From assembly GCA_030824835.1 (NCBI GenBank), contig JAPJRA010000037.1, forward strand, positions 1 to 14,185: a stretch of 14,185 nucleotides of DNA. The letters are read 5' to 3'. This document shows, in pieces, positions 7,053 through 14,185 of this stretch (the stretch's first letter is position 1; each line of letters opens with the position of its first letter). Source of the DNA: Geminicoccaceae bacterium (GTDB lineage: Bacteria > Pseudomonadota > Alphaproteobacteria > Geminicoccales > Geminicoccaceae). The notes beneath the pieces are model-generated. The model was not told the DNA's origin. It ran no database searches and saw nothing but the letters and a program-made list of their open reading frames with translations. The translations under genes were made by a program, and so were the position numbers.

Positions 7053-8084
7053 ATGCCCAGCACGGCTCGAGAGGCACGCCCCCGCGTGACATTGGCACTC
7101 CAGGGCGGCGGTGCTCATGGCGCGTTCACCTGGGGCGTCCTCGACCGCCTGCTCGACGACGGCAGCATCGACGTCGCCGGCATCTGCGGCACCAGTGCCG
7201 GAGCCATGAACGGCGTCGCCCTCGCCTATGGCCTCGCGCATGGCGGGCCGCCGGAAGCCCGGGCCGTCCTGACCCGCTTTTGGAACAAGGTCTCCGAAGG
7301 TGCGCGCTTTAGCCCGCTGCAGCCGACGCCGCTCGACCGGGCACTGTCGGTTGGTGACATGGACTACTCGCCAGGCTGGCTGTACTGGGACGCGGTATCG
7401 CGCGCCGTGTCGCCCTATGTCGCCAATCCTTACAACTACAACCCACTGGCTGAAGTACTCGACGATGTGATTGACTTCGCCTGGCTGCGCAAGAACCATA
7501 CGGTTCCACTGTTCGCCTGCGCCACCAACGTCAAGACCGGCAGAATTCGGGTGTTCGGTTGCCATGAGATCTCGGCCAAGGCTATTTTGGCCTCGGCCTG
7601 CCTGCCATTCCTCTACAAGGCGGTCGAGATCGACGGGGAGTTTTACTGGGACGGCGGATTCATGGGCAATCCCCCGCTCTACCCGCTGATCTACCAGACC
7701 GACTGCGAGGACGTGCTGATCGTCCAGATCAACCCGATCAATGTCGAGGAAGTCCCGACCACCGCCCCGGCCATCATGGATCGGATGAACGAGCTATCCT
7801 TCAACAGCTCCTTGATGCGGGAGATGCGGGCGATCGCCTTCGTGAAGAAGCTGCTGGACGAGGAGCGGATACCGCGCGGTCGCTACAAGGACCTGCGGAT
7901 CCACACCATCGACGCGGAGGTGCAGATGCGCGACCTCGGCTATTCGTCCAAGCTCAACGCCGACGGCAAGTTCCTACATTGGCTGTTCGAGCTGGGCCGT
8001 GAACGGGCAAGCGCATTTCTGCTCGAGCATCGGGCCAAGATCGGAATCGAGAGCTCGACCGACATTGCCGCCAAGTTTCTCTAA
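7053..8084 (+). CDS. Patatin-like phospholipase family protein with DUF3734-type C-terminus
   Basis: This 343-residue protein is a predicted serine lipid acyl hydrolase using a Ser-Asp dyad. The oxyanion loop QGGGAHGAF lies near residues 17-25, the nucleophile elbow GTSAG at 46-50 (Ser48), and the catalytic aspartate in DGG at 200-202. The C-terminal part, ending in LFELGRERASAFLLEHRAKI and STDIAAKFL, matches the DUF3734 extension found in a bacterial patatin subgroup. There is no signal peptide, so it probably acts in the cytoplasm or at the inner face of the membrane. I prefer the ATG at 7053, which has AGGTAAGG upstream. An ATG at 7017 in the same frame would add 12 residues but has no clear ribosome-binding site. 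The substrate is unknown. It runs towards the 207-residue exported-protein gene, with stop codons 10 bases apart. Confidence 0.92.
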   Translation: MPSTAREARPRVTLALQGGGAHGAFTWGVLDRLLDDGSIDVAGICGTSAGAMNGVALAYGLAHGGPPEARAVLTRFWNKVSEGARFSPLQPTPLDRALSVGDMDYSPGWLYWDAVSRAVSPYVANPYNYNPLAEVLDDVIDFAWLRKNHTVPLFACATNVKTGRIRVFGCHEISAKAILASACLPFLYKAVEIDGEFYWDGGFMGNPPLYPLIYQTDCEDVLIVQINPINVEEVPTTAPAIMDRMNELSFNSSLMREMRAIAFVKKLLDEERIPRGRYKDLRIHTIDAEVQMRDLGYSSKLNADGKFLHWLFELGRERASAFLLEHRAKIGIESSTDIAAKFL

Positions 8085-8094
8085 CGCAGCCGGC

Positions 8095-8718
8095 TCAACC
8101 GCCCCGCGGGGCATTTCGGAGTGACGCCACCGGCGCCTCCCGACGCTGCAGGAGGAAGAACTCGTCCGTCGGCGTATAGTCGGTGATCAGGAGATCGACC
8201 GTGACCGTGGTGCCGGGTGGCACTTGGCCGTCGGCGAATACCAGAGCATCGAGCGGCTCGTCGGTCAGCTCGGCCGTGGCGTAGCGGTCCGACGCGAAGG
8301 GTCGCCGACCCGGTGTCGCCTGCCCGAAGGAAAGGCCGTCCTCGTAGGTGCTGGGCCGATCGAGCCGCTCGCGAAGCTCGAGCTCGAACACCTGCCACGT
8401 CCGGTTGGTACGGTTGGTCACAACCTTGCGCAGCCAGAATCCCAGCTGGCGCTGCCCTGTCAGCGGCTGCCCGAGGCGCCCACGCAGGCCACGCACCACC
8501 AGGACCGCAGGCCCATCGTCGGTGATGTCCTCGATCAGCACGAACGGATCACCTTCGGTGCCGCTGCCCGAGCCGCCATGCAGCACCACCCCGCCCAGCT
8601 CATCGCTGAAGGTGATGTCGCGCAGCGTCACCGGCGCCGCTGCGGCTGGCGGTGACGCCCAGCTCAGAAGCAGCGCGCCGATGGCGCCGGCCAGCGCCTG
8701 CTGCCGGCGACGGCCCAC
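8095..8718 (-). CDS. Exported protein of unknown function (207 aa)
   Basis: I do not recognise a named family. The protein begins with a basic stretch (GRRRQQ) and a hydrophobic run (ALAGAIGALLLSWAS), then PPAAAA and a likely signal-peptidase site near residue 28. The mature part of about 180 residues looks beta-rich: ITFSDELGGVVLHGGSGSG (35-53), DPFVLIEDITDDGPAVLVVR (58-77), GFWLRKVVTNRTNRTWQVFE (93-112) and VTVDLLITDY (172-181). It has no cysteine and no evident catalytic motif. The start is GTG at 8718, sharing one base with the TAG of the upstream gene (TAGTG), with GAGG about 10 bases before it, so translation is probably coupled. The same frame is open upstream to 8997, but that part is antisense-like sequence over the neighbouring gene. 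The signal peptide fits a periplasmic or secreted place. Confidence 0.75.
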   Translation of the reverse strand: MGRRRQQALAGAIGALLLSWASPPAAAAPVTLRDITFSDELGGVVLHGGSGSGTEGDPFVLIEDITDDGPAVLVVRGLRGRLGQPLTGQRQLGFWLRKVVTNRTNRTWQVFELELRERLDRPSTYEDGLSFGQATPGRRPFASDRYATAELTDEPLDALVFADGQVPPGTTVTVDLLITDYTPTDEFFLLQRREAPVASLRNAPRGG

Positions 8719-9089
8719 TAGGCCGTGGCCTCGATGGCTGCCGGAGCCTGCTTGTTGGCCCAGGCGAACGCCCGTTCCTGGCGCGAGCGCACGAAGGCCT
8801 CCGCGGCCGGGCCGAGGCTCGGGCCGGCATACGCACCCTCGGCGCGCAGGCTCGCGAAGTAGCCCTCGCCGGGCATCCCGTCGCTCTTGCGCACGACCAG
8901 GCACGCCAGATCCGGCCAGCCGGATCCCTCCCGTCGATCGGCCACCCGGCCGAGATCGCGGCACAGGGCCGCCACCGTGATCTGGGTCACCTTCCACTCG
9001 AAATAGGCCAGGAGCTGGCCGTAGGTCACCGGCCGACGCTCCGAGGCGGCCTGGATCAGGACGCGCTCGAGCCGGTACAGGTCGACCAC
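8718..9089 (-). CDS. Small cytoplasmic protein of unknown function with a PGEGYF motif (123 aa)
   Basis: This small protein has no signal peptide or membrane segment. The N-terminal half (VDLYRLERVLIQAASERRPV, TYGQLLAYF) looks like a helical, winged-helix-like unit. It is followed by LCRDLGRVADRREGSGWPDL (about 43-62), LACLVVRKSDGMPGEGYF (62-79) and a charged, alanine-rich tail. I recall similar stand-alone proteins of about 100-130 residues with a [L/A]VV-K-x-G-x-PGxGFF core in many bacteria, but no function that I can name. The start is GTG at 9089, chosen because AGGAGG lies exactly 6 bases upstream. The frame stays open to 9257, but the extra part overlaps the GST gene and looks non-coding. 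It overlaps the GST gene by 34 bases and the exported-protein gene by 1 base. Confidence 0.72.
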   Translation of the reverse strand: MVDLYRLERVLIQAASERRPVTYGQLLAYFEWKVTQITVAALCRDLGRVADRREGSGWPDLACLVVRKSDGMPGEGYFASLRAEGAYAGPSLGPAAEAFVRSRQERAFAWANKQAPAAIEATA

Positions 9090-9727
9090 ACGCTGCCTCC
9101 TCCCGGTGGAAAATGCTGCGCCCAGATACGTTCGATCGCTGGCCGGCGGCGGACGAGCCGCATCAGCGCACCCAACCGCGCGTGACGCGTATGGACTTCC
9201 GCTCGAGCCGGATGCCACAGCATCAGCATGAAGAGATAGATGTCGACCGCACTGCACTGTGGACCCAATACGTAGGGACCAGGCGAGAGCAGGTTCTCCG
9301 CGATGACCAGCACGCGATCCATCTGTTCCACGGCGGCCTGCTTTACCCCGCCGGCCCCGCTGGGCTCGCTGGTGTACCGGTCGGGATAATACCAGCGAAG
9401 ATCGGCCTCGTAGAAGGTCGTGGCGAGCCAGAGCAGCCAGCGGTCGGCCGTCGCCCTGGCGCTGCTGCCGGGCACGGGCAGGAGCGACGAACCGGGGTGG
9501 GCGTCGACCAGATGCTGGAGCATGGCCGCGGACTCGGTGATCACCACCCCGTCCGGCAGGCGCAACGCGGGCACCTGCCCCATCGGGTTGACGGCGAGAT
9601 ACGCCGGCGTCCGGTGCCGGCCGGTGGTCGTGTCGACGACTTCGCGGCGATAGGGGATACCGAGCTCCTCGAGCACCGCCTGCACGGCGAATGCGCCGGT
9701 GTCGGCCGACCAGTAGAGCGTGTACAT
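9056..9727 (-). CDS. Glutathione S-transferase-like protein
   Basis: This 223-residue cytoplasmic protein has the two-domain glutathione S-transferase layout. The thioredoxin-like N-terminal domain has MYTLYWSADTGAFAVQAVLE (1-20), the cis-proline glutathione-binding loop NPMGQVPAL (47-55) and the gamma-glutamyl-contacting ES pair (65-66). The helical C-terminal domain carries a capping-box motif, SAVD (159-162). The usual catalytic Ser/Tyr/Cys position falls in SADTGAF (7-13), so activity is uncertain. The ATG at 9727 has GGGAGG 4 bases upstream. The last 11 or so residues (SVWSTCTGSSAS) are read from bases that also form the ribosome-binding site and start of the next gene, and look unlike a conserved GST tail. 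It is the first gene of a three-gene overlapping operon and diverges from the ABC importer operon. Confidence 0.9.
   Translation of the reverse strand: MYTLYWSADTGAFAVQAVLEELGIPYRREVVDTTTGRHRTPAYLAVNPMGQVPALRLPDGVVITESAAMLQHLVDAHPGSSLLPVPGSSARATADRWLLWLATTFYEADLRWYYPDRYTSEPSGAGGVKQAAVEQMDRVLVIAENLLSPGPYVLGPQCSAVDIYLFMLMLWHPARAEVHTRHARLGALMRLVRRRPAIERIWAQHFPPGGGSVWSTCTGSSAS
9096..9101 (-). promoter_or_regulatory. Shine-Dalgarno site AGGAGG deciding the GTG start at 9089
   Basis: AGGAGG on the minus strand lies 6 bases before the GTG that opens the 123-residue gene. It lies inside the GST coding region, which fits translational coupling in an overlapping operon. Confidence 0.7.
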
Positions 9728-9833
9728 CGAGCCTCCCTCGCGCGGGTCAGCCGCTCCCGCATACACGCTGCAGCCTCTTGGCACGAGCCCCCGATCTGGC
9801 CCATGGAAACCACAATTGGGAATGGGTCAGGCT

Positions 9834-9862
9834 TTGCCGAGCCTAGGAACGTCTGCTACGGT
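9834..9862 (+). promoter_or_regulatory. Possible promoter for the ABC importer operon
   Basis: TTGCCG (9834-9839) and TACGGT (9857-9862) are spaced by 17 bases and lie about 40 bases before the binding-protein start, in the 174-base divergent gap with the GST gene. Both boxes are only partial matches to the sigma-70 consensus. I see no clear operator in this gap. Confidence 0.22.
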
Positions 9863-9901
9863 CCGCCGCGTCGACATAAGAATACGACAGGGAGGCAGAC
9901 A

Positions 9902-10993
9902 ATGGCATTCAACCTGCTCGAGCAGTTGCGTGACCCGTGGAATCGCCGGCGCGTCCTGCACGGCAGTGCCGCCACGATGGCAGCGCTGGCGGCAGCCCGG
10001 CCGGGCCGGCTGTTCGCCGCCGACACGCCTACGGTGGCAAACTCGATCCGCTCGCTGACCAACCCCTATCACGCCTCGTGGAACAAGGGCGGCGCCGCCT
10101 TTGCCGCCTCGGTGGGCGCCAACTACGTGACGCTGGTCACCGAGGGCAACAGCGAGAAGGGCGTGTCCGACATCAAGGCGCTGCTTGCCAAGACCGGCGG
10201 CAATCTGGTGCTCAACGTCGACCCCAACGACAGCCCCGACGCGCGGCCGATCGTGGATGCGTGCCAGAAGGCCGGCGCCTACGTCGTCACCCAGTGGAAC
10301 AAGCCCGCCGACCTGCATCCCTGGGACCATAACCCCAATTATGTCGCGCACATCTCGTTCAATGGCGTGCCGAACGGCAAGGCCATGGCCGAGGCGCTGA
10401 TCAAGGCCATGGGCGGCAAGGGCGGCATCGTGGCCCTGGGTGGCATCCTCTCCAACACGCCGGCGATCGAGCGCCGGGCCGGGCTCGAGCAGGCTCTGGC
10501 CGAGAACCCGGACGTCAAGCTGCTGGACTTCCAGGTCGCCAACTGGACGGCACCCGAAGCGCTGGAAAAGATGAACGCGTGGCTGACCCAGTACGGTGAC
10601 GATATCGCCGGCGTCTGGGCAGCCAATGACGACATGGCGCTGGGTGCCTTGGAGGCGCTGCGCGCCGATGGCCGTGCGGGCAAGGTACCGGTCACGGGCA
10701 TCGACGGCACCCAACTCGCGGTCGAGGCCGTCATGGCCGGCGAGATGGCCGGCACCGTCGCCTGGGACCCCTACTGGCAGGGCGGGATGGGCCTTTCGAT
10801 CGGCTACCACGCCAAGACCGGCGGGTTCGACCCGGCCACCCAGCCCAAGGACCACCGCGAGTTCTACGGCAAGGGCGTGATCATCACGAGCGAGAACGCC
10901 AAGGAATATTACGAGACCAACGTCAAGGCCGAGCCCAAGCTCGACTGGAACGACATCTGGGGCCGGGTCAACGGCCAGATCCAGTACGGCTGA
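9902..10993 (+). CDS. Sugar-type ABC transporter periplasmic substrate-binding protein
   Basis: This 363-residue exported protein is the ligand receptor of the ABC importer encoded downstream, and belongs to the type 1 periplasmic binding protein fold (Peripla_BP_4, ribose/xylose-binding-like). The N-terminus has NRRRVLHGSAATMAALAAA (14-32), a twin-arginine (Tat) signal with likely cleavage near residue 40 (LFAA/DT). Family features include ISFNGVPNGKAMAEALI (151-167), GGKGGIVALGG (171-181), VWAANDDMALGALEAL (238-253) and VTGIDG (264-269). The ATG at 9902 has GGGAGG about 6 bases upstream. The frame is open far upstream to 9113, but that part is antisense to the GST gene. The motifs fit a sugar or sugar-like ligand; its identity cannot be read from the sequence. 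The permease gene follows after 23 bases. Confidence 0.93.
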   Translation: MAFNLLEQLRDPWNRRRVLHGSAATMAALAAARPGRLFAADTPTVANSIRSLTNPYHASWNKGGAAFAASVGANYVTLVTEGNSEKGVSDIKALLAKTGGNLVLNVDPNDSPDARPIVDACQKAGAYVVTQWNKPADLHPWDHNPNYVAHISFNGVPNGKAMAEALIKAMGGKGGIVALGGILSNTPAIERRAGLEQALAENPDVKLLDFQVANWTAPEALEKMNAWLTQYGDDIAGVWAANDDMALGALEALRADGRAGKVPVTGIDGTQLAVEAVMAGEMAGTVAWDPYWQGGMGLSIGYHAKTGGFDPATQPKDHREFYGKGVIITSENAKEYYETNVKAEPKLDWNDIWGRVNGQIQYG

Positions 10994-11016
10994 GCCGGCG
11001 CGGCAGGAACAGGCAG

Positions 11017-12030
11017 ATGGTCGAGGGGGGCGGGGCGACGGTCGCCATGGCGGCCGGCGCAAATCCGATGCGTGCTCAAAAGCGAAAGATACGCCTCGCC
11101 CCCTGGGCGCCGGTGGTCGTCCTGCTGGCGCTGTGCGTGCTGATCGCAGCAATAAATCCGAACTTTCTCAGCCTCTCGAACTTCGTGCGCATTGCGCAGG
11201 CAGCGGCCATTCCGCTGGTGCTCGGGCTCGGCGCCACCTTCATCATCCTCATGGGCTCGATCGACCTCTCGATCGAAGGCGTGCTGGCGCTGGGTGCCGT
11301 CATCCTCAGCGTGGTCGTCCTTAATGGCGCCAACAGTAACGATCTGGGCCTGCTGGGCATTCCGATCGTCCTGGCCGTCGGCGCCGGCATGGGCTTTCTG
11401 AACGGCGTGATCCACGTCAAGCTGCGCATCCCGTCGTTTATGGCGACGCTCGGCATGTGGTTCGTGGGCGTGGGGGTCGCCAACGCGATCCTGGGTGGCC
11501 AGGCAGTGCGCATCAACGACGGGCTGATTCGGGCCCTGGCAATCGAGCGCGTCCTCGGCCTGCCTTGGGGCGTGTGGCTGGCGCTCGTGGCTTTGGGCGT
11601 CGGCTACGTCATCCAGGACCATACCCGCCTCGGGCGCTACATGTACGCCCTCGGCGGCGGCGAGGATCTGGCGGCATTGTCCGGTATCCCGGTCAACCGC
11701 GTCCGCATCGCCACCTTCACCATCGCCGGGATGTTCTACGCCCTGGGCGGCATCCTGGCGGCAGCCCAGCTCGGCCTCGGCAACGCGTTGATCGGCCAGG
11801 GGCGGCTGTTCACCACGATCACCGCGGTGGTGGTCGGTGGCACGTCGCTGTCGGGCGGTCAGGGCAGCGTGCTGCAGACGCTGGTTGGGGTGTTGATCGT
11901 GGTCGTGCTGGCCAATGGGATGGTGCTGATGGGCATCAGCCCGTTCATCCAGCAGGCGGTGCAAGGGCTGCTCATCATCGTCGCGGTGGCGCTGTCGATC
12001 GAGCGCGCCCGGACCAAGATCGTCAAATGA
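11017..12030 (+). CDS. ABC transporter permease, ribose/xylose (RbsC) type
   Basis: This 337-residue inner-membrane protein is a translocation subunit of the importer. It is a string of hydrophobic helices starting at about residue 30. It carries the branched-chain/sugar permease motif MGSIDLSIEG (79-88), VKLRIPSFMATLG (134-146) and the cytoplasmic coupling stretch RLGRYMYALGGGEDLAALSG (204-223), which contacts the ATPase. The ATG at 11017 has AGGAACAGG upstream; later ATGs at 11047 and 11068 would remove a 10- or 17-residue cytoplasmic extension and are also possible. Its TGA overlaps the ATG of the ATPase gene as ATGA, so the two are translationally coupled. A second, related permease is encoded after the ATPase. 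Confidence 0.93.
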   Translation: MVEGGGATVAMAAGANPMRAQKRKIRLAPWAPVVVLLALCVLIAAINPNFLSLSNFVRIAQAAAIPLVLGLGATFIILMGSIDLSIEGVLALGAVILSVVVLNGANSNDLGLLGIPIVLAVGAGMGFLNGVIHVKLRIPSFMATLGMWFVGVGVANAILGGQAVRINDGLIRALAIERVLGLPWGVWLALVALGVGYVIQDHTRLGRYMYALGGGEDLAALSGIPVNRVRIATFTIAGMFYALGGILAAAQLGLGNALIGQGRLFTTITAVVVGGTSLSGGQGSVLQTLVGVLIVVVLANGMVLMGISPFIQQAVQGLLIIVAVALSIERARTKIVK

Positions 12031-13544
12031 CCGCACCCGCCTTGGCACTCGAAGCGGTCGACAAACGCTTTCCCGGCGTTCACGCGCTGAAGTCGGTCAG
12101 CCTCGAGCTGCGCCCCCACGAAGTGGTGGGTCTCGTTGGCGAGAACGGTGCGGGCAAGTCGACCCTGATGCGGATCCTGGCCGGCGTCTATCAGCCGGAC
12201 GGTGGCCGCATCCTGCTGGGCGGCGAGCCCGTGATCCTACGCAGCGCCAACGAGGCCGCCCGACATGGCATCGGCATGGTGTTCCAGGAGCAGTCGCTGC
12301 TGACGAACCTCACTGTCGGCGAGAACATCTGGCTGGGCAATGAGGCGCGTTTCACCCGTGGCGGCCTGGTCCGTTGGCGAGACCTCTATGCGGCCGCCAG
12401 CGCCCAGCTCGCCAAGGTGGGCCTCGAGGACCTGGATCCCCGCCTGCGCGCCGCGGACCTGGGTTTCGCCACCCGGCAGATGGTCGAGCTGGCGAAGGCG
12501 CTGACGCTCGAGGAGCAGGGCCAGGGTCATCTCGTGATCCTGCTCGACGAGCCGACATCGGTGCTGGAGCGGGCCGACATCGAGATCCTGTTCGAGCGGG
12601 TTCGGGCCTTGAAGGCGCGCGCCTCGTTCGTGTTCGTCTCGCACCGCCTGGACGAGGTCCTGGAGCTCAGCGACCGCATCTACGTGATGAAGGATGGCGC
12701 CGTGGTTGCCGACCTGCCGGCGGCCGATGCCGACGTGCACATGTTGCATCGGTTGATGGTCGGGCGCGGCCTGCAGGCCGAGTATTATCGGGAGCCCCTG
12801 CAGCGGCCTTTCCGCCCCGAGGTCCTGCTTGCCGCCGACGGTCTGGGCCTTCGCGGCGCCTATCACGACATCAGCTTCCAGCTCCATGCCGGCGAGATCA
12901 TGGGCATTGCCGGCGTGATCGGGTCAGGCCGCGAGGAGCTCAGCCGGACCTTCGCCGGCTTCGCCCCGCACGATACCGGCAAGCTGACGATCCAGGACAA
13001 GGAGGTCGTACTGGCCTCGCCGGCGGACGCGGTCGATTGCGGGATCGGCTACGTGCCCCGCGAGCGGCGGACCGAGGGCATCGTGCTGTTCCTGCCGGTC
13101 GCCGCCAACATCACGCTGGCGAGCCTGGGCGAGCTGCGCCGGTTCGGCCTGATCGACACCGGCGCCGAGCGCCGTCTCGCCAAGGAGTGGGTGGACAGGC
13201 TGCGTATCCGCACCCCCGGCATCGACACGCTCTGCCTCAACCTGTCCGGTGGCAACCAGCAGAAAGTGGTCCTGGCCAAGTGGCTGAACGCGCGCTCGAA
13301 GATCCTGATCCTCGACCATCCGACCCGAGGCCTGGATGTCGGGGCCAAGGAGGAGGTCTACGAGCTGGTCCGAGCCGTGACCGCCGAGGGCATGGCCGTC
13401 ATCCTGACCTCGGACACGCTGGAAGAAACGATCGGGCTCAGCCACACGCTGCTGGTGATGCGGGACGGCGAGATCACTCATCGAGCGGACGCCAGCCCGG
13501 GCCACAAGCCGGAGCAGGTCGAGCTGATCGAGCACATGGTATGA
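12027..13544 (+). CDS. ABC transporter ATP-binding protein with two fused nucleotide-binding domains (RbsA/XylG/MglA type)
   Basis: This 505-residue peripheral membrane ATPase powers the importer. The length and two tandem domains are usual for sugar importers of this class. Domain 1 has an intact Walker A, GENGAGKST (38-46), Q-loop FQEQS (86-90), Walker B ILLDEPTS (171-178, Glu175) and switch VSHR (204-207). Its signature has drifted to LGFATRQ (145-151). Domain 2 has a degenerate Walker A, GVIGSGREE (296-304), a perfect signature LSGGNQQ (406-412) and Walker B ILILDHPT (427-433 region), with His431 where the catalytic glutamate is expected. ATP would therefore be hydrolysed mainly at the site built from domain 1 Walker motifs and domain 2 signature. 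The ATG at 12027 overlaps the permease stop. The frame stays open far upstream, but that part is a shadow of the permease gene. Confidence 0.94.
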   Translation: MTAPALALEAVDKRFPGVHALKSVSLELRPHEVVGLVGENGAGKSTLMRILAGVYQPDGGRILLGGEPVILRSANEAARHGIGMVFQEQSLLTNLTVGENIWLGNEARFTRGGLVRWRDLYAAASAQLAKVGLEDLDPRLRAADLGFATRQMVELAKALTLEEQGQGHLVILLDEPTSVLERADIEILFERVRALKARASFVFVSHRLDEVLELSDRIYVMKDGAVVADLPAADADVHMLHRLMVGRGLQAEYYREPLQRPFRPEVLLAADGLGLRGAYHDISFQLHAGEIMGIAGVIGSGREELSRTFAGFAPHDTGKLTIQDKEVVLASPADAVDCGIGYVPRERRTEGIVLFLPVAANITLASLGELRRFGLIDTGAERRLAKEWVDRLRIRTPGIDTLCLNLSGGNQQKVVLAKWLNARSKILILDHPTRGLDVGAKEEVYELVRAVTAEGMAVILTSDTLEETIGLSHTLLVMRDGEITHRADASPGHKPEQVELIEHMV

Positions 13545-13548
13545 GATC

Positions 13549-14185
13549 ATGAGCGCCATGGTGGCCCGGCTCCGGCTCGACACGGTCCGGCAATGGATGC
13601 CGGCCGCGACGCTGATCATCCTCTGCGCCATCGTCGGTGCCATCACCCCGCAGTTCCTGACCGTCGACAGCCTCCTGGTCCTGGCTGCGGATACGGCGAC
13701 CCTGTTCGTGCTCGCCGCCGGCCAGACCTTCGTCATCATGCTGGGCGGCATCGACCTGTCGATCCAGGCCATGGCCTCGCTCGCCAGCGTCATCGTCGCC
13801 CTGACCATCGACCAGCTCGGCTATCTGAGCTTCCCACTGGCCGTGGGCGTCGGCGCCCTGGCCGGCCTCGCCGGCGGGCTCGCCCACGTCAAGCTGCGCA
13901 TCCCCTCCTTCATCGCCACGCTGGCGGTCAGCGGCGTGCTGGCCGGCACGGCCCTGGTTATCTCGCAGGCGCGCTCGATCACCCTGGACGAGGCGCAACG
14001 CGGCTCGCTCGCCTGGGTGAGCAACACGAGCTGGGGCATCCCGCACGAGATCTTCATCGGCGCCATCGTCCTGATCGGTGCCCATATCCTCCAGAGCCGC
14101 ACCCGCTTCGGGCGCTACAGCGCCGCGATCGGCGCCGGCGAGGCGGCAGCCTACGCGTCGGGGGTCAAGGTGGGCCGGCAGAAGG
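13549..14185 (+). CDS. Second ABC transporter permease, ribose/xylose type (cut by the window end)
   Basis: About 212 residues are present before the window ends, with no stop. The visible part begins MSAMVARLRLDTVRQWMPAA and continues as hydrophobic helices. It carries MLGGIDLSIQAMASL (near 64-78), VKLRIPSFIATLAV (near 115-128) and the coupling stretch RFGRYSAAIGAGEAAAYASG near the end. These match permease 1 position by position, so the two are paralogues that probably form a heterodimeric channel. The ATG at 13549 lies 4 bases after the ATPase stop; an ATG at 13558 is also possible. Neither has a clear ribosome-binding site, so re-initiation after the ATPase is likely. A closer ATG at 13541 that overlaps the stop hits a TGA after three codons and is not the start. 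Confidence 0.9.
   Translation, partial: MSAMVARLRLDTVRQWMPAATLIILCAIVGAITPQFLTVDSLLVLAADTATLFVLAAGQTFVIMLGGIDLSIQAMASLASVIVALTIDQLGYLSFPLAVGVGALAGLAGGLAHVKLRIPSFIATLAVSGVLAGTALVISQARSITLDEAQRGSLAWVSNTSWGIPHEIFIGAIVLIGAHILQSRTRFGRYSAAIGAGEAAAYASGVKVGRQK

Noticed and set aside
8101..8112. Perfect palindrome GCCCCGCGGGGC between the converging patatin and exported-protein genes, as a terminator
   Set aside because: It lies inside the coding end of the exported-protein gene, can form only about a 4-base stem with a loop, and has no T-run. In such GC-rich DNA it may be chance.
9113..9901. Long upstream extension of the binding-protein frame to 9113
   Set aside because: It lies antisense to the GST gene and has a low-complexity, arginine/histidine-rich composition. 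The ATG at 9902 has a good ribosome-binding site and opens a Tat signal peptide.
9827..11152. 441-residue open frame on the minus strand opposite the binding-protein gene
   Set aside because: A common artefact opposite a high-GC gene: no family resemblance, and the plus strand encodes a clear binding protein.
11457..12026. Upstream extension of the ATPase frame
   Set aside because: It is a shadow of the permease gene in another frame. The ATGA junction at 12027 and the family-typical length of 505 residues set the start.
10909..12048. 379-residue minus-strand open frame opposite permease 1
   Set aside because: It is rich in His, Asp, Gln and Arg, as expected for the reverse complement of a hydrophobic membrane-protein gene, and has no recognisable motif.
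12374..13552. 392-residue plus-strand frame inside the ATPase gene
   Set aside because: Arg/Gly/Pro-rich shadow frame. The other frame carries all the ABC motifs.
13474..14085. 203-residue minus-strand frame at the window end
   Set aside because: It is antisense to the second permease and has the Asp/Gly/His-rich composition of a shadow.
1..14185. Search for a new defence, mobile, CRISPR or biosynthetic system
   Set aside because: No direct repeat arrays, transposase, integrase, toxin-antitoxin pair or multi-enzyme biosynthetic cluster was visible. Every large gene fits a known family, and only the two small genes at 8095-9089 lack an assignable function.

Overview
The window is high-GC, densely coded bacterial chromosome. 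Its gene families (tripartite tricarboxylate transporters with Bug-type binding proteins, a DUF3734-type patatin, DUF1269, UdgX, Rbs-type ABC importers) and its codon choice suggest a soil or freshwater alphaproteobacterium. The sequence alone does not give the genus. I see no rRNA, tRNA, CRISPR array, insertion sequence, phage or plasmid gene, and no gap without a gene longer than about 200 bases.

Region 1 (22-2991, minus strand) is a complete tripartite tricarboxylate transporter operon in the order tctC-tctB-tctA: a periplasmic Bug-type binding protein, a small four- to five-helix subunit and the large permease. Region 2 (3170-6249, minus strand) holds, in transcription order, a UdgX-type uracil-DNA-binding protein, an AraC-family regulator and an exported beta-propeller protein of the lactonase family. 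The regulator and lactonase lie just upstream of the transporter on the same strand. One reading is a scavenging unit in which a lactone is opened outside the cytoplasm and the resulting acid is imported, but this is a hypothesis.

Region 3 (6328-8084) is a divergent pair: a DUF1269 glycine-zipper membrane protein on the minus strand and a patatin-like lipid hydrolase on the plus strand. A perfect 12-bp palindrome lies between them. Region 4 (8095-9727, minus strand) is a tightly overlapped three-gene operon: a glutathione S-transferase-like protein, a 123-residue protein of unknown function, and an exported 207-residue protein of unknown function. The two small genes start at GTG and overlap the gene before them.

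Region 5 (9902 to the window edge, plus strand) is a ribose/xylose-type ABC importer operon: Tat-exported binding protein, permease, double-domain ATPase and a second permease cut off by the window end. In the ATPase one composite ATP site looks intact while all three elements of the other have diverged.

I found no convincing new defence, mobile or biosynthetic system. The items most worth a second look are UdgX, the asymmetric ABC ATPase, the compact GST operon with its two unnamed proteins, the AraC-lactonase-transporter arrangement, and the strong dyad in front of the AraC gene.
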